NCBI RefSeq assembly: GCF_004217565.1
Contig: NZ_SHLA01000001.1
Span: 806,001-870,000, forward strand
Source of the DNA: Zhihengliuella halotolerans
GTDB lineage: Bacteria > Actinomycetota > Actinomycetes > Actinomycetales > Micrococcaceae
Direction: 5' to 3'
DNA length: 64,000 nucleotides
Every line of letters starts with the position of its first letter. Within the stretch, counting starts at the first letter, position 1. Below are positions 35,928 through 44,782 of this stretch, one piece after another. The translations under genes and the position numbers were made by a program. The notes below the pieces were generated by a model. The model had not been told where the DNA came from. It saw only the letters and a program-made list of their open reading frames with translations, and made no database searches.

Positions 35928-36782
35928 ATGACAGCCCCGAGACTCGCCCAGCAGACAGAGCACGGCCGAATGTACGCACGGACGGTGGGCGGCGCGCTCG
36001 AAGTGCCCTCGATTACGACCGTCATCTCCCAGGCGGCCATCGACCTGACCGGGTGGGCGGGGCATATGGCGGCGACCGCCGTCGTGCAGGACGAGAAGCT
36101 CGCCGCGGCCGTGGGGCAGCCCGGGCGCCTCAAGGCGATCGCGCGCGAGGCCTCCCGCGCCGCGGAAGCGTTCCGGGACGCCGCCGCCGAGCGCGGCGAC
36201 CGCGTGCACGCCTACTGCGAACAGCTCGCGCTGCGCGATCTGGACCGGGCGCACGAACTCGAGAAGAGCCGCGACGACCTGGCCGCGCACGGCGAGACGG
36301 CGTTTGCCGACCGCGTCGACGAGTGGTGGAAGCTCTACGCGGTGCGGCCGATCGCAGCCGAGGTCACCGTGTGGAACGCAACCGTCGGATACGCCGGCAC
36401 GCTCGACCTGGTCGCCGAGATCGCCGGCCGGCCCTGCCTGATCGACTTCAAGACCAAGGGCACCACGCGCGACGGGCGGGCGAAGGCGCTCGACCCGAAG
36501 GTGGGCATGCAGCTTGTCGCCGGCTACAAGGCGGAGGAGCTGTGCACCGACGCCGAGGCGGGCACATGGGTGCCCTGGCCCTACGGGGGAGAGCTTCCGA
36601 TGCTGCTCGGCGTCGCGATCGCGGAGACCGAGGTGGTGGTCCAGCAGGCCAGCCCCGAGACTCTGCCCACCCAGTGGCGCCGGTTCTGGGCGCTGCGCCA
36701 GGTGTGGGAGACCGGGCGCGACCTCGCCGCGGCCGGCCCCGCGCTTCGCCCCATCGGCCCGCCGGCAGCCGCGGGCGTCTAG
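35928..36782 (+). CDS. Orphan protein with PD-(D/E)XK nuclease-like core
   Basis: Protein of 284 residues without a name I recognise. RGDRVHAYCEQLALRDL resembles the His-containing helix of RecB/Cas4-like nucleases; Glu145 (AAEVTVWN), Asp160 in AGTLDLVAEIAG and Asp173-x-Lys175 in CLIDFKTKG fit motifs I-III of the PD-(D/E)XK fold. No Fe-S cysteine cluster of Cas4/AddB type. The likely function is DNA cleavage or a phage-related exonuclease; no integrase or CRISPR genes are near. CAGAAT is 7 bases before the ATG, so leaderless. AT-rich palindrome CTGAAAAAAATTTCAG lies at 35871-35886. GC content matches its neighbours. Confidence 0.75.
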   Translation: MTAPRLAQQTEHGRMYARTVGGALEVPSITTVISQAAIDLTGWAGHMAATAVVQDEKLAAAVGQPGRLKAIAREASRAAEAFRDAAAERGDRVHAYCEQLALRDLDRAHELEKSRDDLAAHGETAFADRVDEWWKLYAVRPIAAEVTVWNATVGYAGTLDLVAEIAGRPCLIDFKTKGTTRDGRAKALDPKVGMQLVAGYKAEELCTDAEAGTWVPWPYGGELPMLLGVAIAETEVVVQQASPETLPTQWRRFWALRQVWETGRDLAAAGPALRPIGPPAAAGV

Positions 36783-36785
36783 ACT
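36780..36785 (+). promoter_or_regulatory. Candidate -10 for def-fmt-rsmB at the stop codon of the preceding gene
   Basis: TAGACT, whose TAG is the stop of the PD-(D/E)XK-like gene. A leader of about 110 bases would precede def; I see no regulatory structure in it. Confidence 0.4.
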
Positions 36786-36905
36786 GGACGGGCCCGGCGC
36801 AGAACCCCACCACAGAACCTTGGATGCCGCACGCCCGCGCCGGGCCCGCGACGAGAGTATGCGCCGCGGCCGAGCGGGCGTGACCGGCAGCCGAAGGAGC
36901 AGATC

Positions 36906-37481
36906 GTGGCCGTACTGCAGATCAGGATCGTCGGCGATCCCGTCCTGCGCTCGCCCGCCGAGGACGTCACCGAGTTCGGTCCCGGCCTGGCCCGCCTCGT
37001 GGCGGACATGCAGGAGACCATGCGCGACGTGCAGGGGGCCGGCCTCGCCGCGCCACAGGTCGGCGTCGGGCTGCGGGTGTTCACCTACGACATCGACGGG
37101 CACGCCGGCTACGTCGTGAACCCGCAGATCGAGGTCTCCGACGAGCGCCAGCCGCTGGGCTCCGAGGGCTGCCTCTCGGTGCCGGGGCTCGGCTATGAGA
37201 CGGACCGCCCCGCGTGGGCCCGCGTGCGCGGCGTCGACGTGAACGGCAACCCGGTCGAGGTCGAAGGCACGGGCATGCTCGCGCGCTGCCTCCAGCACGA
37301 GTGCGACCACCTCGACGGCCGCCTCTACATCGACCGGCTCGCCGGTGAGCACCGGAAGGACGCGATGCGCCGGATTCGCGCGGCCGAGTTCGATCGCGTC
37401 ACCGGCTCCACGGTCGCCTCCCGGGCTCAGCGCGTCGGCAGCGCCTTCGGCGGCGGCGCACAGGGCGGGGGCGCCCGATGA
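36906..37481 (+). CDS. def: Peptide deformylase
   Basis: Removes the N-formyl group from new proteins. The 191 residues include the three motifs GAGLAAPQ (44-51), EGCLS (87-91, metal ligand Cys89) and QHECDH (130-135, metal-binding His131/His135 and catalytic Glu132). GTG start with GAAGGAG upstream. Overlaps fmt by 4 bases (ATGA); def and fmt work on the same formyl-Met cycle. Confidence 0.97.
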   Translation: MAVLQIRIVGDPVLRSPAEDVTEFGPGLARLVADMQETMRDVQGAGLAAPQVGVGLRVFTYDIDGHAGYVVNPQIEVSDERQPLGSEGCLSVPGLGYETDRPAWARVRGVDVNGNPVEVEGTGMLARCLQHECDHLDGRLYIDRLAGEHRKDAMRRIRAAEFDRVTGSTVASRAQRVGSAFGGGAQGGGAR

Positions 37482-38455
37482 AGGTCCTCTTCGCCGGGAC
37501 CCCGGCCGTCGCGGTCCCCTCGCTGCGCCGCCTCGTCGAGGACGGGTACGACGTCGTCGCCGTCCTCACCCGCGAGGATGCGCCGCTGGGGCGCAAGCGC
37601 GTCCTGACCCCCTCACCCGTCGCCGCCGCCGCAGCCGCGCTCGGCCTGGCCACGATCAAGGCCAACCGGATCACGCCCGAAGCCAAGGAGGCGATCGCCG
37701 CCGCCGGTGCCGACGTCGCCGCGATCGTCGCCTACGGCGGGATCATCCCCGCCGACGCGCTCGCGATCCCGGAGCACGGCTGGATCAACCTGCACTTCTC
37801 GCTGCTGCCCGCTTGGCGCGGTGCGGCTCCCGTCCAGCACGCCGTCATCGCCGGCGACGACGTCACGGGCGCGGCCACCTTCCAGCTCGAGGAGGGCCTC
37901 GACACCGGCCCCGTGCTCGGCCAGCTGACGCAGGGCATCGACCCCGCGACCACGAGCGGAGAGCTGCTCGAGGAGCTCTCCGTCTCCGGGGCCGTCCTGC
38001 TCTCACAGACCCTCGCGGGTGTCGATGCCGGCCGCATCGTGCCCGTGCCGCAGTCGGGCCCGGCCACGCACGCACCCAAGCTGAGCCTGGAGGACGGCCG
38101 GATTGACTGGGCGCAGCCCGCCCTCGCGATCCGCCGCCGGGTCAACGGCGTCACGCCCGAACCAGGTGCGTGGACGACCCTCGACGGAACCCGATTCAAG
38201 ATCGGCCCCCTGCGCCGCGACGTGTGGAACGACTCCACGCGCGAGGCCACCCGCGCCCTCGCCGACGAACACCCGGAACTCGCCGCACTCGCGCCGGGGG
38301 CCGTGTTCGTGGCACCCGGCAAGCGGCCCCGGCCCTTCGTGGGCACGGGTTCGCACCCGATCGAACTCGAAACCGTCCAACCCGCGGGCAAGAAGATGAT
38401 GCCCGCCACCGATTGGGCCCGCGGTGGCGCGGCTCGGGAAGCGAACTTCGCATGA
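37478..38455 (+). CDS. fmt: Methionyl-tRNA formyltransferase
   Basis: Formylates initiator Met-tRNA with 10-formyl-THF. The 325 residues carry MKVLFAGTPAVAVPSLRRLV, then ITPEAKEAI, and the active-site region VAYGGIIPADAL ... GWINLHFSLLPAWRGAAPVQ (Asn/His and the usual HxSLLPxxRG). The C-terminal OB-like domain follows. ATG overlaps the def stop, and its stop overlaps rsmB by 4 bases. Confidence 0.97.
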   Translation: MKVLFAGTPAVAVPSLRRLVEDGYDVVAVLTREDAPLGRKRVLTPSPVAAAAAALGLATIKANRITPEAKEAIAAAGADVAAIVAYGGIIPADALAIPEHGWINLHFSLLPAWRGAAPVQHAVIAGDDVTGAATFQLEEGLDTGPVLGQLTQGIDPATTSGELLEELSVSGAVLLSQTLAGVDAGRIVPVPQSGPATHAPKLSLEDGRIDWAQPALAIRRRVNGVTPEPGAWTTLDGTRFKIGPLRRDVWNDSTREATRALADEHPELAALAPGAVFVAPGKRPRPFVGTGSHPIELETVQPAGKKMMPATDWARGGAAREANFA

Positions 38456-39960
38456 GCCAGGAACACGGCGGCCGGCGCCGCAACGAGAAGGGCCGCGAGC
38501 GCAATCGCAGCGGAAACCGCAGCTTCAGCTCCGCGGCCCCGGCGGCGCGCAAGCGCAAGGCCGACCCGGCCCGGCTCGTCGCCTTCGAGGTGCTGCGCGC
38601 AGTCTCCGCGGACGACGCCTACGCCAACCTCGTGCTGCCGACCCGGCTGCGCCGGCACCAGCTCGACGCCCGCGACGCCGGCTTCGCGACCGAGCTCACC
38701 TACGGCGCCCTGCGCGGGCAGGGCCTGTACGACGCCGTCCTGTCCCGCTGCGTGGACCGCCCGCTGAAGCGCCTGGACGCGCCCGTGCTCGACGCGCTGC
38801 GCCTCGGCGCGCACCAGCTGCTCGCCATGCGCGTGCCGAACCACGCCGCCCTCGACGAGACGGTCGCCCTGACCCGCGCCGAGATCGGCGCCGGCGCCTC
38901 GGGCCTCGTCAACGCCGTGCTGCGCAAGGTCTCCGCCCGCAGCCTCGAGGAATGGACACGCGAGCTGACGGAATCCGTCACCGACGAGACCGCCCGCGCC
39001 GCGATCGCCCACAGCCACCCCGAGTGGATCGTGCGCGCCTTGCGCCAGGGCCTCGCCGCCCACGGCCGCGGCGTCGACGAGATCGAGGCGCTGCTCGCCG
39101 CCGACAACGCCCCGCCCGTCGTCAACCTCGTCGCCCTGCCCGGGCTCGGCGACGTCGAGGAGGTCCTCGCCCGCGGGGGCGCCGCCGGCACCCTCGCACC
39201 CGACTCCGTCCTGTACGACGGCGGCGACCCCTCGCGGATCGAGGCGGTGGCCGCCGGCACGGTCCGAGTGCAGGACGCGGGCTCGCAGCTCGTCGCCCGC
39301 GCGCTCGCCGCCGTCCCGCTGGTCGGGGAGGACTCCCGCTGGCTGGACCTGTGTGCCGGCCCCGGCGGCAAGGCGGCCCTCCTCGGCGCCTTGGCCGCCC
39401 AGCGGGGTGCCCGGCTCGAGGCCAACGAAGTCGCCCCGCACCGGTCGGCCCTCGTCGAGAATGCGCTGGCCGCCGTGCCGGGGCAGGCGTGGGACGTCGT
39501 CACGGGCGACGGCCGCCGCTATGGCCGGGAGGACGCGAAGTTCGACCGGATCATGCTCGACGCGCCCTGCTCGGGCCTCGGCGCGCTGCGCCGGCGCCCG
39601 GAGTCGCGGTGGCGCAAGGCGCCGGGCGACATCCCCGAGCTGACCGAGCTGCAGACCGACCTCTTCGACGCGGCCGTGGCCGCGCTGCGCCCCGGCGGAG
39701 TCCTGGCCTACGTGACGTGCTCGCCGCACCCGGCCGAGACGACCGCCGTCGTGCTGGACGCGCTGTCCCGGCACCCGAAGCTCAAGGCGCTGGACGCCGA
39801 AGCGGCGCTCGACGCCGTCGCGCTCGAGCCGACGGGTTCCGGGGCCTCCGTGCCGGGGCGGCGCGGCGAGCCCGTTCCCGGGGCGCGCACCGCCCAGCTC
39901 TGGCCGCACGTGCACGCGACGGACGCCATGTTCATGGCGATCTTCACGCTCGAACCATAG
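38452..39960 (+). CDS. rsmB: 16S rRNA (cytosine-967-C5)-methyltransferase
   Basis: Protein of 502 residues in the RsmB/Fmu class. A basic N-terminal tail of about 35 residues (RRRNEKGRERNRSGNRSFSS) precedes a NusB-like RNA-binding domain (about 40-190), then the SAM domain: DLCAGPGGKAALLGALA, and the two cysteines LDAPCSGLGAL and YVTCSPHPAE, the second being catalytic. ATG 38452 overlaps the fmt stop. Its TAG stop forms the start of TAGGCT, a -10 candidate for rpe. Confidence 0.95.
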   Translation: MSQEHGGRRRNEKGRERNRSGNRSFSSAAPAARKRKADPARLVAFEVLRAVSADDAYANLVLPTRLRRHQLDARDAGFATELTYGALRGQGLYDAVLSRCVDRPLKRLDAPVLDALRLGAHQLLAMRVPNHAALDETVALTRAEIGAGASGLVNAVLRKVSARSLEEWTRELTESVTDETARAAIAHSHPEWIVRALRQGLAAHGRGVDEIEALLAADNAPPVVNLVALPGLGDVEEVLARGGAAGTLAPDSVLYDGGDPSRIEAVAAGTVRVQDAGSQLVARALAAVPLVGEDSRWLDLCAGPGGKAALLGALAAQRGARLEANEVAPHRSALVENALAAVPGQAWDVVTGDGRRYGREDAKFDRIMLDAPCSGLGALRRRPESRWRKAPGDIPELTELQTDLFDAAVAALRPGGVLAYVTCSPHPAETTAVVLDALSRHPKLKALDAEAALDAVALEPTGSGASVPGRRGEPVPGARTAQLWPHVHATDAMFMAIFTLEP

Positions 39961-39963
39961 GCT
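39958..39963 (+). promoter_or_regulatory. Candidate -10 for rpe
   Basis: TAGGCT; its first three bases are the rsmB stop codon. rpe starts 34 bases downstream with an AAGGGA ribosome site. Confidence 0.4.
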
Positions 39964-39996
39964 GAGCACCACATCCGAGACACGCAAGGGATTTCA

Positions 39997-40671
39997 ATGA
40001 CCGACTGCCGCATCCATCCGAGCATCCTCTCGGCGGACTTCGCCAACCTCGAGGCGGAGTTGCGCCGCATCCACACGGCCGACGCCGTGCACGTGGACGT
40101 GATGGACAACCACTTCGTGCCGAACCTCACGCTCGGGCTGCCGATCGTGCAGCGCCTGCAACAGGTCTCGGATCTGCCGCTCGATGTGCACCTGATGATC
40201 GAGGACGTCGACCGCTGGGGTCCGGGCTTCGCTGAGGCCGGCGCGCAGTCGGTGACGTTTCACGCGGAGGCGTCCAACGCGCCCGTCAAGCTCGCCCGCG
40301 ACCTGCGCTCCTCGGGGGCGCGCGCCGCGATGGCGCTGCGCCCGGCGACTCCGATCGAGCCCTACCTCGACATGCTGCCCGAGCTCGACATGGTCCTGAT
40401 CATGACCGTCGAGCCCGGGTTCGGCGGTCAGTCGTTCCTCGACATCACGCTGCCGAAGATCCGCCGCACGCGCGCCGCGATCGAGGGCACCGGCCTGCCC
40501 ATCGCGCTGCAGGTCGACGGCGGCATCTCCCGCGACACGATCCTGCGCGCGGCGGAGGCCGGCGCGGACGTCTTCGTGGCCGGGAGCGCGGTCTACGGGG
40601 CCGACGAACCCGCTGCGGCGATCGACACGCTGCGCAACGTGGTCACGGGCACGCACACGCCTGTGGTGTAA
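39997..40671 (+). CDS. rpe: Ribulose-phosphate 3-epimerase
   Basis: Interconverts ribulose-5-P and xylulose-5-P in the pentose phosphate pathway. The 224-residue TIM barrel has [19 protein letters not shown] with the catalytic Asp and the metal His, [10 protein letters not shown], and the phosphate loop [16 protein letters not shown] precedes the ATG. Pentose phosphates also feed the following riboflavin operon (ribulose-5-P is the RibB substrate). Confidence 0.96.
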   Translation: MTDCRIHPSILSADFANLEAELRRIHTADAVHVDVMDNHFVPNLTLGLPIVQRLQQVSDLPLDVHLMIEDVDRWGPGFAEAGAQSVTFHAEASNAPVKLARDLRSSGARAAMALRPATPIEPYLDMLPELDMVLIMTVEPGFGGQSFLDITLPKIRRTRAAIEGTGLPIALQVDGGISRDTILRAAEAGADVFVAGSAVYGADEPAAAIDTLRNVVTGTHTPVV

Positions 40672-40691
40672 TTCAAGACGTACAAATCAAC

Positions 40692-40845
40692 GTGCTCCGG
40701 GGTCGGTGAAAGTCCGAACCGGCGGTGATAGTCCGCGACCCGGCCGTTTCGAGGCGTTCTCCTGACTCAGGAGAGCGTAGCGGATGGCCGGCTGAACCGG
40801 TGAAATTCCGGTACCGACAGTTAAAGTCTGGATGGGAGTAGCACG
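40692..40845 (+). promoter_or_regulatory. FMN riboswitch (RFN element)
   Basis: The conserved RFN order is visible: GGGGTCGGTGAAAGTCCGAACCG-like P1/P2 region, GGCGGTGATAGTCCGCGACC, a variable stem (TTCTCCTGACTCAGGAGA), GGCCGGCTGAACCGGTGAAATTCCGG and GACAGTTAAAGTCTGGATGGGAG (each partly quoted). It binds FMN and shuts the riboflavin operon. About 90 bases separate it from the first gene; hairpins there, near CGCCTTTCGGCG, may form the expression platform. Confidence 0.95.
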
Positions 40846-40937
40846 TACAGCCACGGCTCGGGCCGTCGCCTTTCGGCGTCGGAACCGCGGCCTACCTGTC
40901 GTACCCCCGGAGCCGCCGCAGCTTCGAAGGAGGAACG

Positions 40938-41702
40938 ATGGACGCCCTGCGGTGGCTCATAGACATCTTCAACGCGTACCTGCCCGTCGGCGGTGGCGGC
41001 CTGCTCGTGCGCGAGGTCGTCGGAAACCTGTTCGGCCTGGCCAGCGCCCTCGGCGGCATGCGCCGCAACATCTGGGCCTGGCCCGTCGGCATCATTGGCA
41101 ACGTGCTCCTGCTCACCGTCTTCCTCGGCGGTTACTTCTCCGACGCCGCGACCGCGACCCTGCTCGGCCAAGCCGGCCGCCAGATCATGTTCATCGCCGT
41201 GGCGGTCTACGGCTGGCGCCAGTGGCGCGCCGCGCGCGCCGAACGGATGCAGCACGACGACGGCGCCGTCGCCGGCCACGCGGTCACCCCCTCGTGGGCC
41301 TCGGGCCCGCAGCGGCTCGGGCTCGCAGTCGTCCTGCTGCTCGGAACCGTGGCCCTCACACCGGTCTTCACCGCACTCGGCTCCTACGAGCCCGTCTGGG
41401 CCGACGCCTGGACGTTCGTCGGCTCGCTCTTGGCGACCTACGGCATGGCCAAGGGGTGGGTCGAATTCTGGCTGGTGTGGGTCGCCGTCGACATCGTCGG
41501 GGTGCCCCTGCTCTTCTCCGCCGGGTATTACGCCTCCGCCTTCATGTACCTCTTCTACGGCGTCTTCACGCTCATCGGGTTCTTCGTCTGGTGGCGGGCG
41601 GAGAAGCAGGAGAAGCCGCGCATCGAGACCCGGCTGCCGGACCCGCGCCTGCAGGACAGCAGCGCCGCGTCGACGAGGAGCGGGGGCGGCGATGACCGGT
41701 AG
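40938..41702 (+). CDS. ribM: Riboflavin importer of the PnuC/PnuX (RibM) type
   Basis: Membrane protein of 254 residues with about 7 hydrophobic segments in the PnuC fold: NIWAWPVGIIGNVLLLTVFL, FWLVWVAVDIVGVPLLF and YLFYGVFTLIGFFVWW. PnuC homologues directly under an FMN riboswitch (PnuX/RibM) import riboflavin by facilitated diffusion instead of nicotinamide riboside. AAGGAGG ribosome site. Its stop overlaps the ribD start by 11 bases, so the two are coupled. The substrate is inferred from the riboswitch and operon. Confidence 0.88.
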   Translation: MDALRWLIDIFNAYLPVGGGGLLVREVVGNLFGLASALGGMRRNIWAWPVGIIGNVLLLTVFLGGYFSDAATATLLGQAGRQIMFIAVAVYGWRQWRAARAERMQHDDGAVAGHAVTPSWASGPQRLGLAVVLLLGTVALTPVFTALGSYEPVWADAWTFVGSLLATYGMAKGWVEFWLVWVAVDIVGVPLLFSAGYYASAFMYLFYGVFTLIGFFVWWRAEKQEKPRIETRLPDPRLQDSSAASTRSGGGDDR

Positions 41703-42810
41703 CGGCCACAGCCTCAACTTCGACCTGCACGAGATCGGCGGGCGGGCGATCGCCGCGGCCCGGCTGGGCGTGCGCGGCGCGAACCCGATCGTCGGCGCCA
41801 TCGTCGTCGACGCCGCCGGGCGGATCCTCGCCGTCGGGCATCACCGCGGGGCGGGCACCGCTCATGCGGAGGCCGACGCGCTCGCCCAGCTGCGGGCGGA
41901 TCTCGACTCGGGGCGCATCGATATCAGGGACGGCAACGGGCCAGCCGACTGGACGATGGTCGTCACGCTCGAGCCGTGCAACCACACCGGCCGGACCGGG
42001 CCCTGCACTCACGCGATCCGCGACGCCGGCATCGGCACGATCGTCTACGGCGCCCAGGACGAGACCGGCGAAGCCGCCGGCGGGGCCGCGTGGCTCGCCG
42101 CACAGGGCCGCCGCGTGATCGCCGGCTCCGACGTCGACCCGGCGTGGGCCGCGGCCGCCCGCCGCGCCAACCACCGCTGGTTCGCCGCTCGCGCCGCCGG
42201 GCGCCCCTTCACCTCCCTGCACCTGGCGCAGACACTCGACGGGCGGATCGCCGCCCCCGACGGGACGAGTCAGTGGATCACCGGCCCGGCCTCGCGGCAC
42301 CACAGCCACGGGGTGCGCGCCCGCGCGGACGCCATTTTGGCCGGCACCGGCACGATCCTCGCCGACGACCCGCGGCTGACCGCCCGGCTCGCCGACGGCA
42401 CCGACGCGCACCGCCAGCCGCTGCGCGTGGTGATGGGGCACCGGGACGTGCCGGCCGACGCCGCCGTGATCGGCGACGGGCGCTTCCTGCACGTGCGCAC
42501 CCGGGACCCCCGCGAGGCGCTGCGCGAGCTCGCCTCGGTGGGCGTCGCGCACGCGATGATCGAGGGCGGCGCCGCGATCGCCGGCGCCTTCCTGGCGGCC
42601 GACCTCATCGACGAGATCTGGCTCTACCAGGCGCCGATGGTGCTGGGGGGCGGCCGCGCCGTCGTCGTCGACCTCGGCATCGAGACGCTCGCTTCGGCCA
42701 AGCGCTTCGAATACGACGACGTCGGCGAGGGTGCCGTGCAGCGGTGCGGGGACGACGTTGTCCTCCATCTCGGCCCGGCCCCGGCGGAGCCGGCGCAACC
42801 GAAGAATTGA
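41692..42810 (+). CDS. ribD: Bifunctional diaminohydroxyphosphoribosylaminopyrimidine deaminase / 5-amino-6-uracil reductase
   Basis: Second and third riboflavin-synthesis steps. 372 residues. The deaminase domain (1-150) has the zinc site His58-Ala-Glu60 in HAEADAL and Cys96/Cys105 in EPCNHTGRTGPC. The reductase domain (about 160-372) is the dihydrofolate-reductase fold: RPFTSLHLAQTLDGRIAAPD, then GTGTILADDPRLTAR and EGGAAIAGAFLAADLID. Both halves are intact. Overlaps the importer gene. Confidence 0.96.
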   Translation: MTGSGHSLNFDLHEIGGRAIAAARLGVRGANPIVGAIVVDAAGRILAVGHHRGAGTAHAEADALAQLRADLDSGRIDIRDGNGPADWTMVVTLEPCNHTGRTGPCTHAIRDAGIGTIVYGAQDETGEAAGGAAWLAAQGRRVIAGSDVDPAWAAAARRANHRWFAARAAGRPFTSLHLAQTLDGRIAAPDGTSQWITGPASRHHSHGVRARADAILAGTGTILADDPRLTARLADGTDAHRQPLRVVMGHRDVPADAAVIGDGRFLHVRTRDPREALRELASVGVAHAMIEGGAAIAGAFLAADLIDEIWLYQAPMVLGGGRAVVVDLGIETLASAKRFEYDDVGEGAVQRCGDDVVLHLGPAPAEPAQPKN

Positions 42811-42851
42811 CACGCCCCGACCGGGCGCAGAGACAACGTAAGGACAAGAGC

Positions 42852-43484
42852 ATGTTCACCGGAATCATCACGGGCAAGGGTCGCGTCGAAGCGGTCACCG
42901 AGAAGCCGCAGGCCGGCACCGTCGTGCTGAGGATCGCCGCGCCCGGCCACGTCGAGGGCCTGGCGCTCGGCGGGTCGATCGCCGTCAACGGCGTGTGCCT
43001 CTCCGCCACCGCGATCGACGGCGAGTCGATCGACCTCGACGTCATCGGCGAGACGCTCGAGCACACGACGACGGGCGGCCTCGCGGCCGGCGACGAGGTC
43101 AACCTCGAACGCTGCCTGCCCGCGCACGGCCGACTCGACGGGCACATCGTGCAGGGCCACGTCGACGGCGTCGGCCGGCTGCTCGAGCGCGCCGACGAGG
43201 GGGAGTGGGAGCGGCTGCGCTTCTCCGTCCCGCGGCCGCTGAGCCGCTACGTCGCCCGCAAGGGATCGATCGCGATCGACGGGGTCTCGTTGACGGTGAC
43301 CGCCGTGTCCGCGCCCGAGGAGGCGGGGCAGTGGTTCGAGGTCGGCCTCATCCCGACGACGCTGCGCGAGACCGTCCTGGGCGATCGTGCCACCGGGGAC
43401 CGCGTGAACCTCGAGGTCGACGTGATCGCCAAGTACGCCGAGCGGCTGACCGCGTTCGCCCGCACCTCCGGGACCGACGCGTGA
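42852..43484 (+). CDS. ribE: Riboflavin synthase, alpha subunit
   Basis: Last step: dismutes two 6,7-dimethyl-8-ribityllumazine to riboflavin. 210 residues; MFTGIITGKGRVEAVTEK is the invariant start of this double-barrel enzyme, and the two lumazine-binding repeats show IAVNGVCLSATAIDG and IAIDGVSLTVTAVSA. Trimeric cytosolic enzyme. GTGA overlap with ribBA at its stop. Named ribC in some nomenclatures. Confidence 0.97.
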   Translation: MFTGIITGKGRVEAVTEKPQAGTVVLRIAAPGHVEGLALGGSIAVNGVCLSATAIDGESIDLDVIGETLEHTTTGGLAAGDEVNLERCLPAHGRLDGHIVQGHVDGVGRLLERADEGEWERLRFSVPRPLSRYVARKGSIAIDGVSLTVTAVSAPEEAGQWFEVGLIPTTLRETVLGDRATGDRVNLEVDVIAKYAERLTAFARTSGTDA

Positions 43485-44767
43485 GCGCCGGCATCGTGCT
43501 CGACGACATCGAGGCGGCCGTCGCGGCGATCGCGGCGGGCCGGCCCGTCGTCGTCGTCGACGACGAGGACCGCGAGAACGAGGGCGACATCGTCTTCGCC
43601 GCCGAGGCGGCCACGCCCGAGCTCGTGGGCTGGACCGTGCGCTACTCCTCGGGCGTTCTCTGCGTGCCGCTCTCGGGGGAGCGCGCCGACGCCCTGGGTC
43701 TTCCGCCGATGGTCGAGCACAACGAGGACGCCAAGGGCACCGCCTACACCGTCTCGTGCGACGCCGCCGTGGGCGTGGACACCGGTATCAGCGCCGCCGA
43801 CCGCGCGCTGACCGCCCGGCTGCTCGCGGACCCCGCGGCCACCGCCGGGGACTTCACCCGGCCCGGGCACATGTTTCCGCTGCGCGCCGTCGACGGCGGC
43901 GTGCTCGCCCGCCGCGGCCACACCGAGGCCTCGATCGACCTCTGCCGGCTCGCGGGCACCCAGCCGGCCGGCGTCATCGCCGAGGTCGTGCACGACGACG
44001 GCACGATGATGCGCCTGCCCGCGCTGCGGGAGTTCGCCGACGCCTGGGACGTGCCCCTGGTGAGCATCGAGGACCTGGCCGCGCACCTCTCCACGGCGGG
44101 CGACGTCGTCGTGCCCGAGGTTCCGGAGCCGGCGCCGGGCCGGGCCCAGCGTGCCGACGACGCCGTCTCGGCGGGGCCGGAGGTCCAGGTGCCGACCCCG
44201 CACGGCACGTTCGCGGTGCAGGTCTGGACCGACCCGGCCACGGGCGACGAGCACTTCACCCTCTCGCACCCCGGCCCCGCCGACGGCGCGCAGGCCCCGC
44301 TCGTCCGCCTGCACTCCGAGTGCCTGACGGGCGACGTGTTCGGCTCCTACCGCTGCGACTGCGGCGAGCAGCTCGACACCGCGCTGGCGCGAGTCGCCGC
44401 CGAGGGCGGGACGGTCGTCTACCTGCGCGGGCATGAGGGCCGCGGCATCGGACTCGCCAACAAGATCCGGGCCTACGCCCTGCAGGACGCCGGCGCCGAC
44501 ACCGTGGAGGCCAACGAGCAGCTCGGCCTGCCCGTCGACGCCCGCAACTACGACGCGGCGGTCGGCATCCTGTGCGCGCTCGGGCTGACGCGGATCCGCC
44601 TGCTGACCAACAACCCCGTCAAGACGAGCTGGCTGCACGAGGCCGGCATCGAGGTGGTCGAGACGGTGCGCGCGCTCATCCCGGCCCGCCCGGAGAACTC
44701 GCGCTACCTCCAAACCAAGCGCGAGCGCATGCACCACAGCTTCGACACCACGACCTTCGACATCTAG
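43481..44767 (+). CDS. ribBA: Fused 3,4-dihydroxy-2-butanone-4-phosphate synthase / GTP cyclohydrolase II
   Basis: 428 residues. RibB domain: acidic metal loop DDEDRENEGD (27-36), GHMFPLRA and RRGHTEASIDL. RibA domain begins near 235: HSECLTGDVFGSYRCDCGEQL with the zinc cysteines (Cys in HSEC, CDCG), RGHEGRGIGLANKI and the GTP-site region LLTNNPVKTSWL. Supplies both riboflavin precursors in one protein. GTG start overlaps ribE stop. No sign of an inactivated RibB half: its acidic motif is complete. Confidence 0.97.
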   Translation: MSAGIVLDDIEAAVAAIAAGRPVVVVDDEDRENEGDIVFAAEAATPELVGWTVRYSSGVLCVPLSGERADALGLPPMVEHNEDAKGTAYTVSCDAAVGVDTGISAADRALTARLLADPAATAGDFTRPGHMFPLRAVDGGVLARRGHTEASIDLCRLAGTQPAGVIAEVVHDDGTMMRLPALREFADAWDVPLVSIEDLAAHLSTAGDVVVPEVPEPAPGRAQRADDAVSAGPEVQVPTPHGTFAVQVWTDPATGDEHFTLSHPGPADGAQAPLVRLHSECLTGDVFGSYRCDCGEQLDTALARVAAEGGTVVYLRGHEGRGIGLANKIRAYALQDAGADTVEANEQLGLPVDARNYDAAVGILCALGLTRIRLLTNNPVKTSWLHEAGIEVVETVRALIPARPENSRYLQTKRERMHHSFDTTTFDI

Positions 44768-44782
44768 GAGAAGAGGAACATC

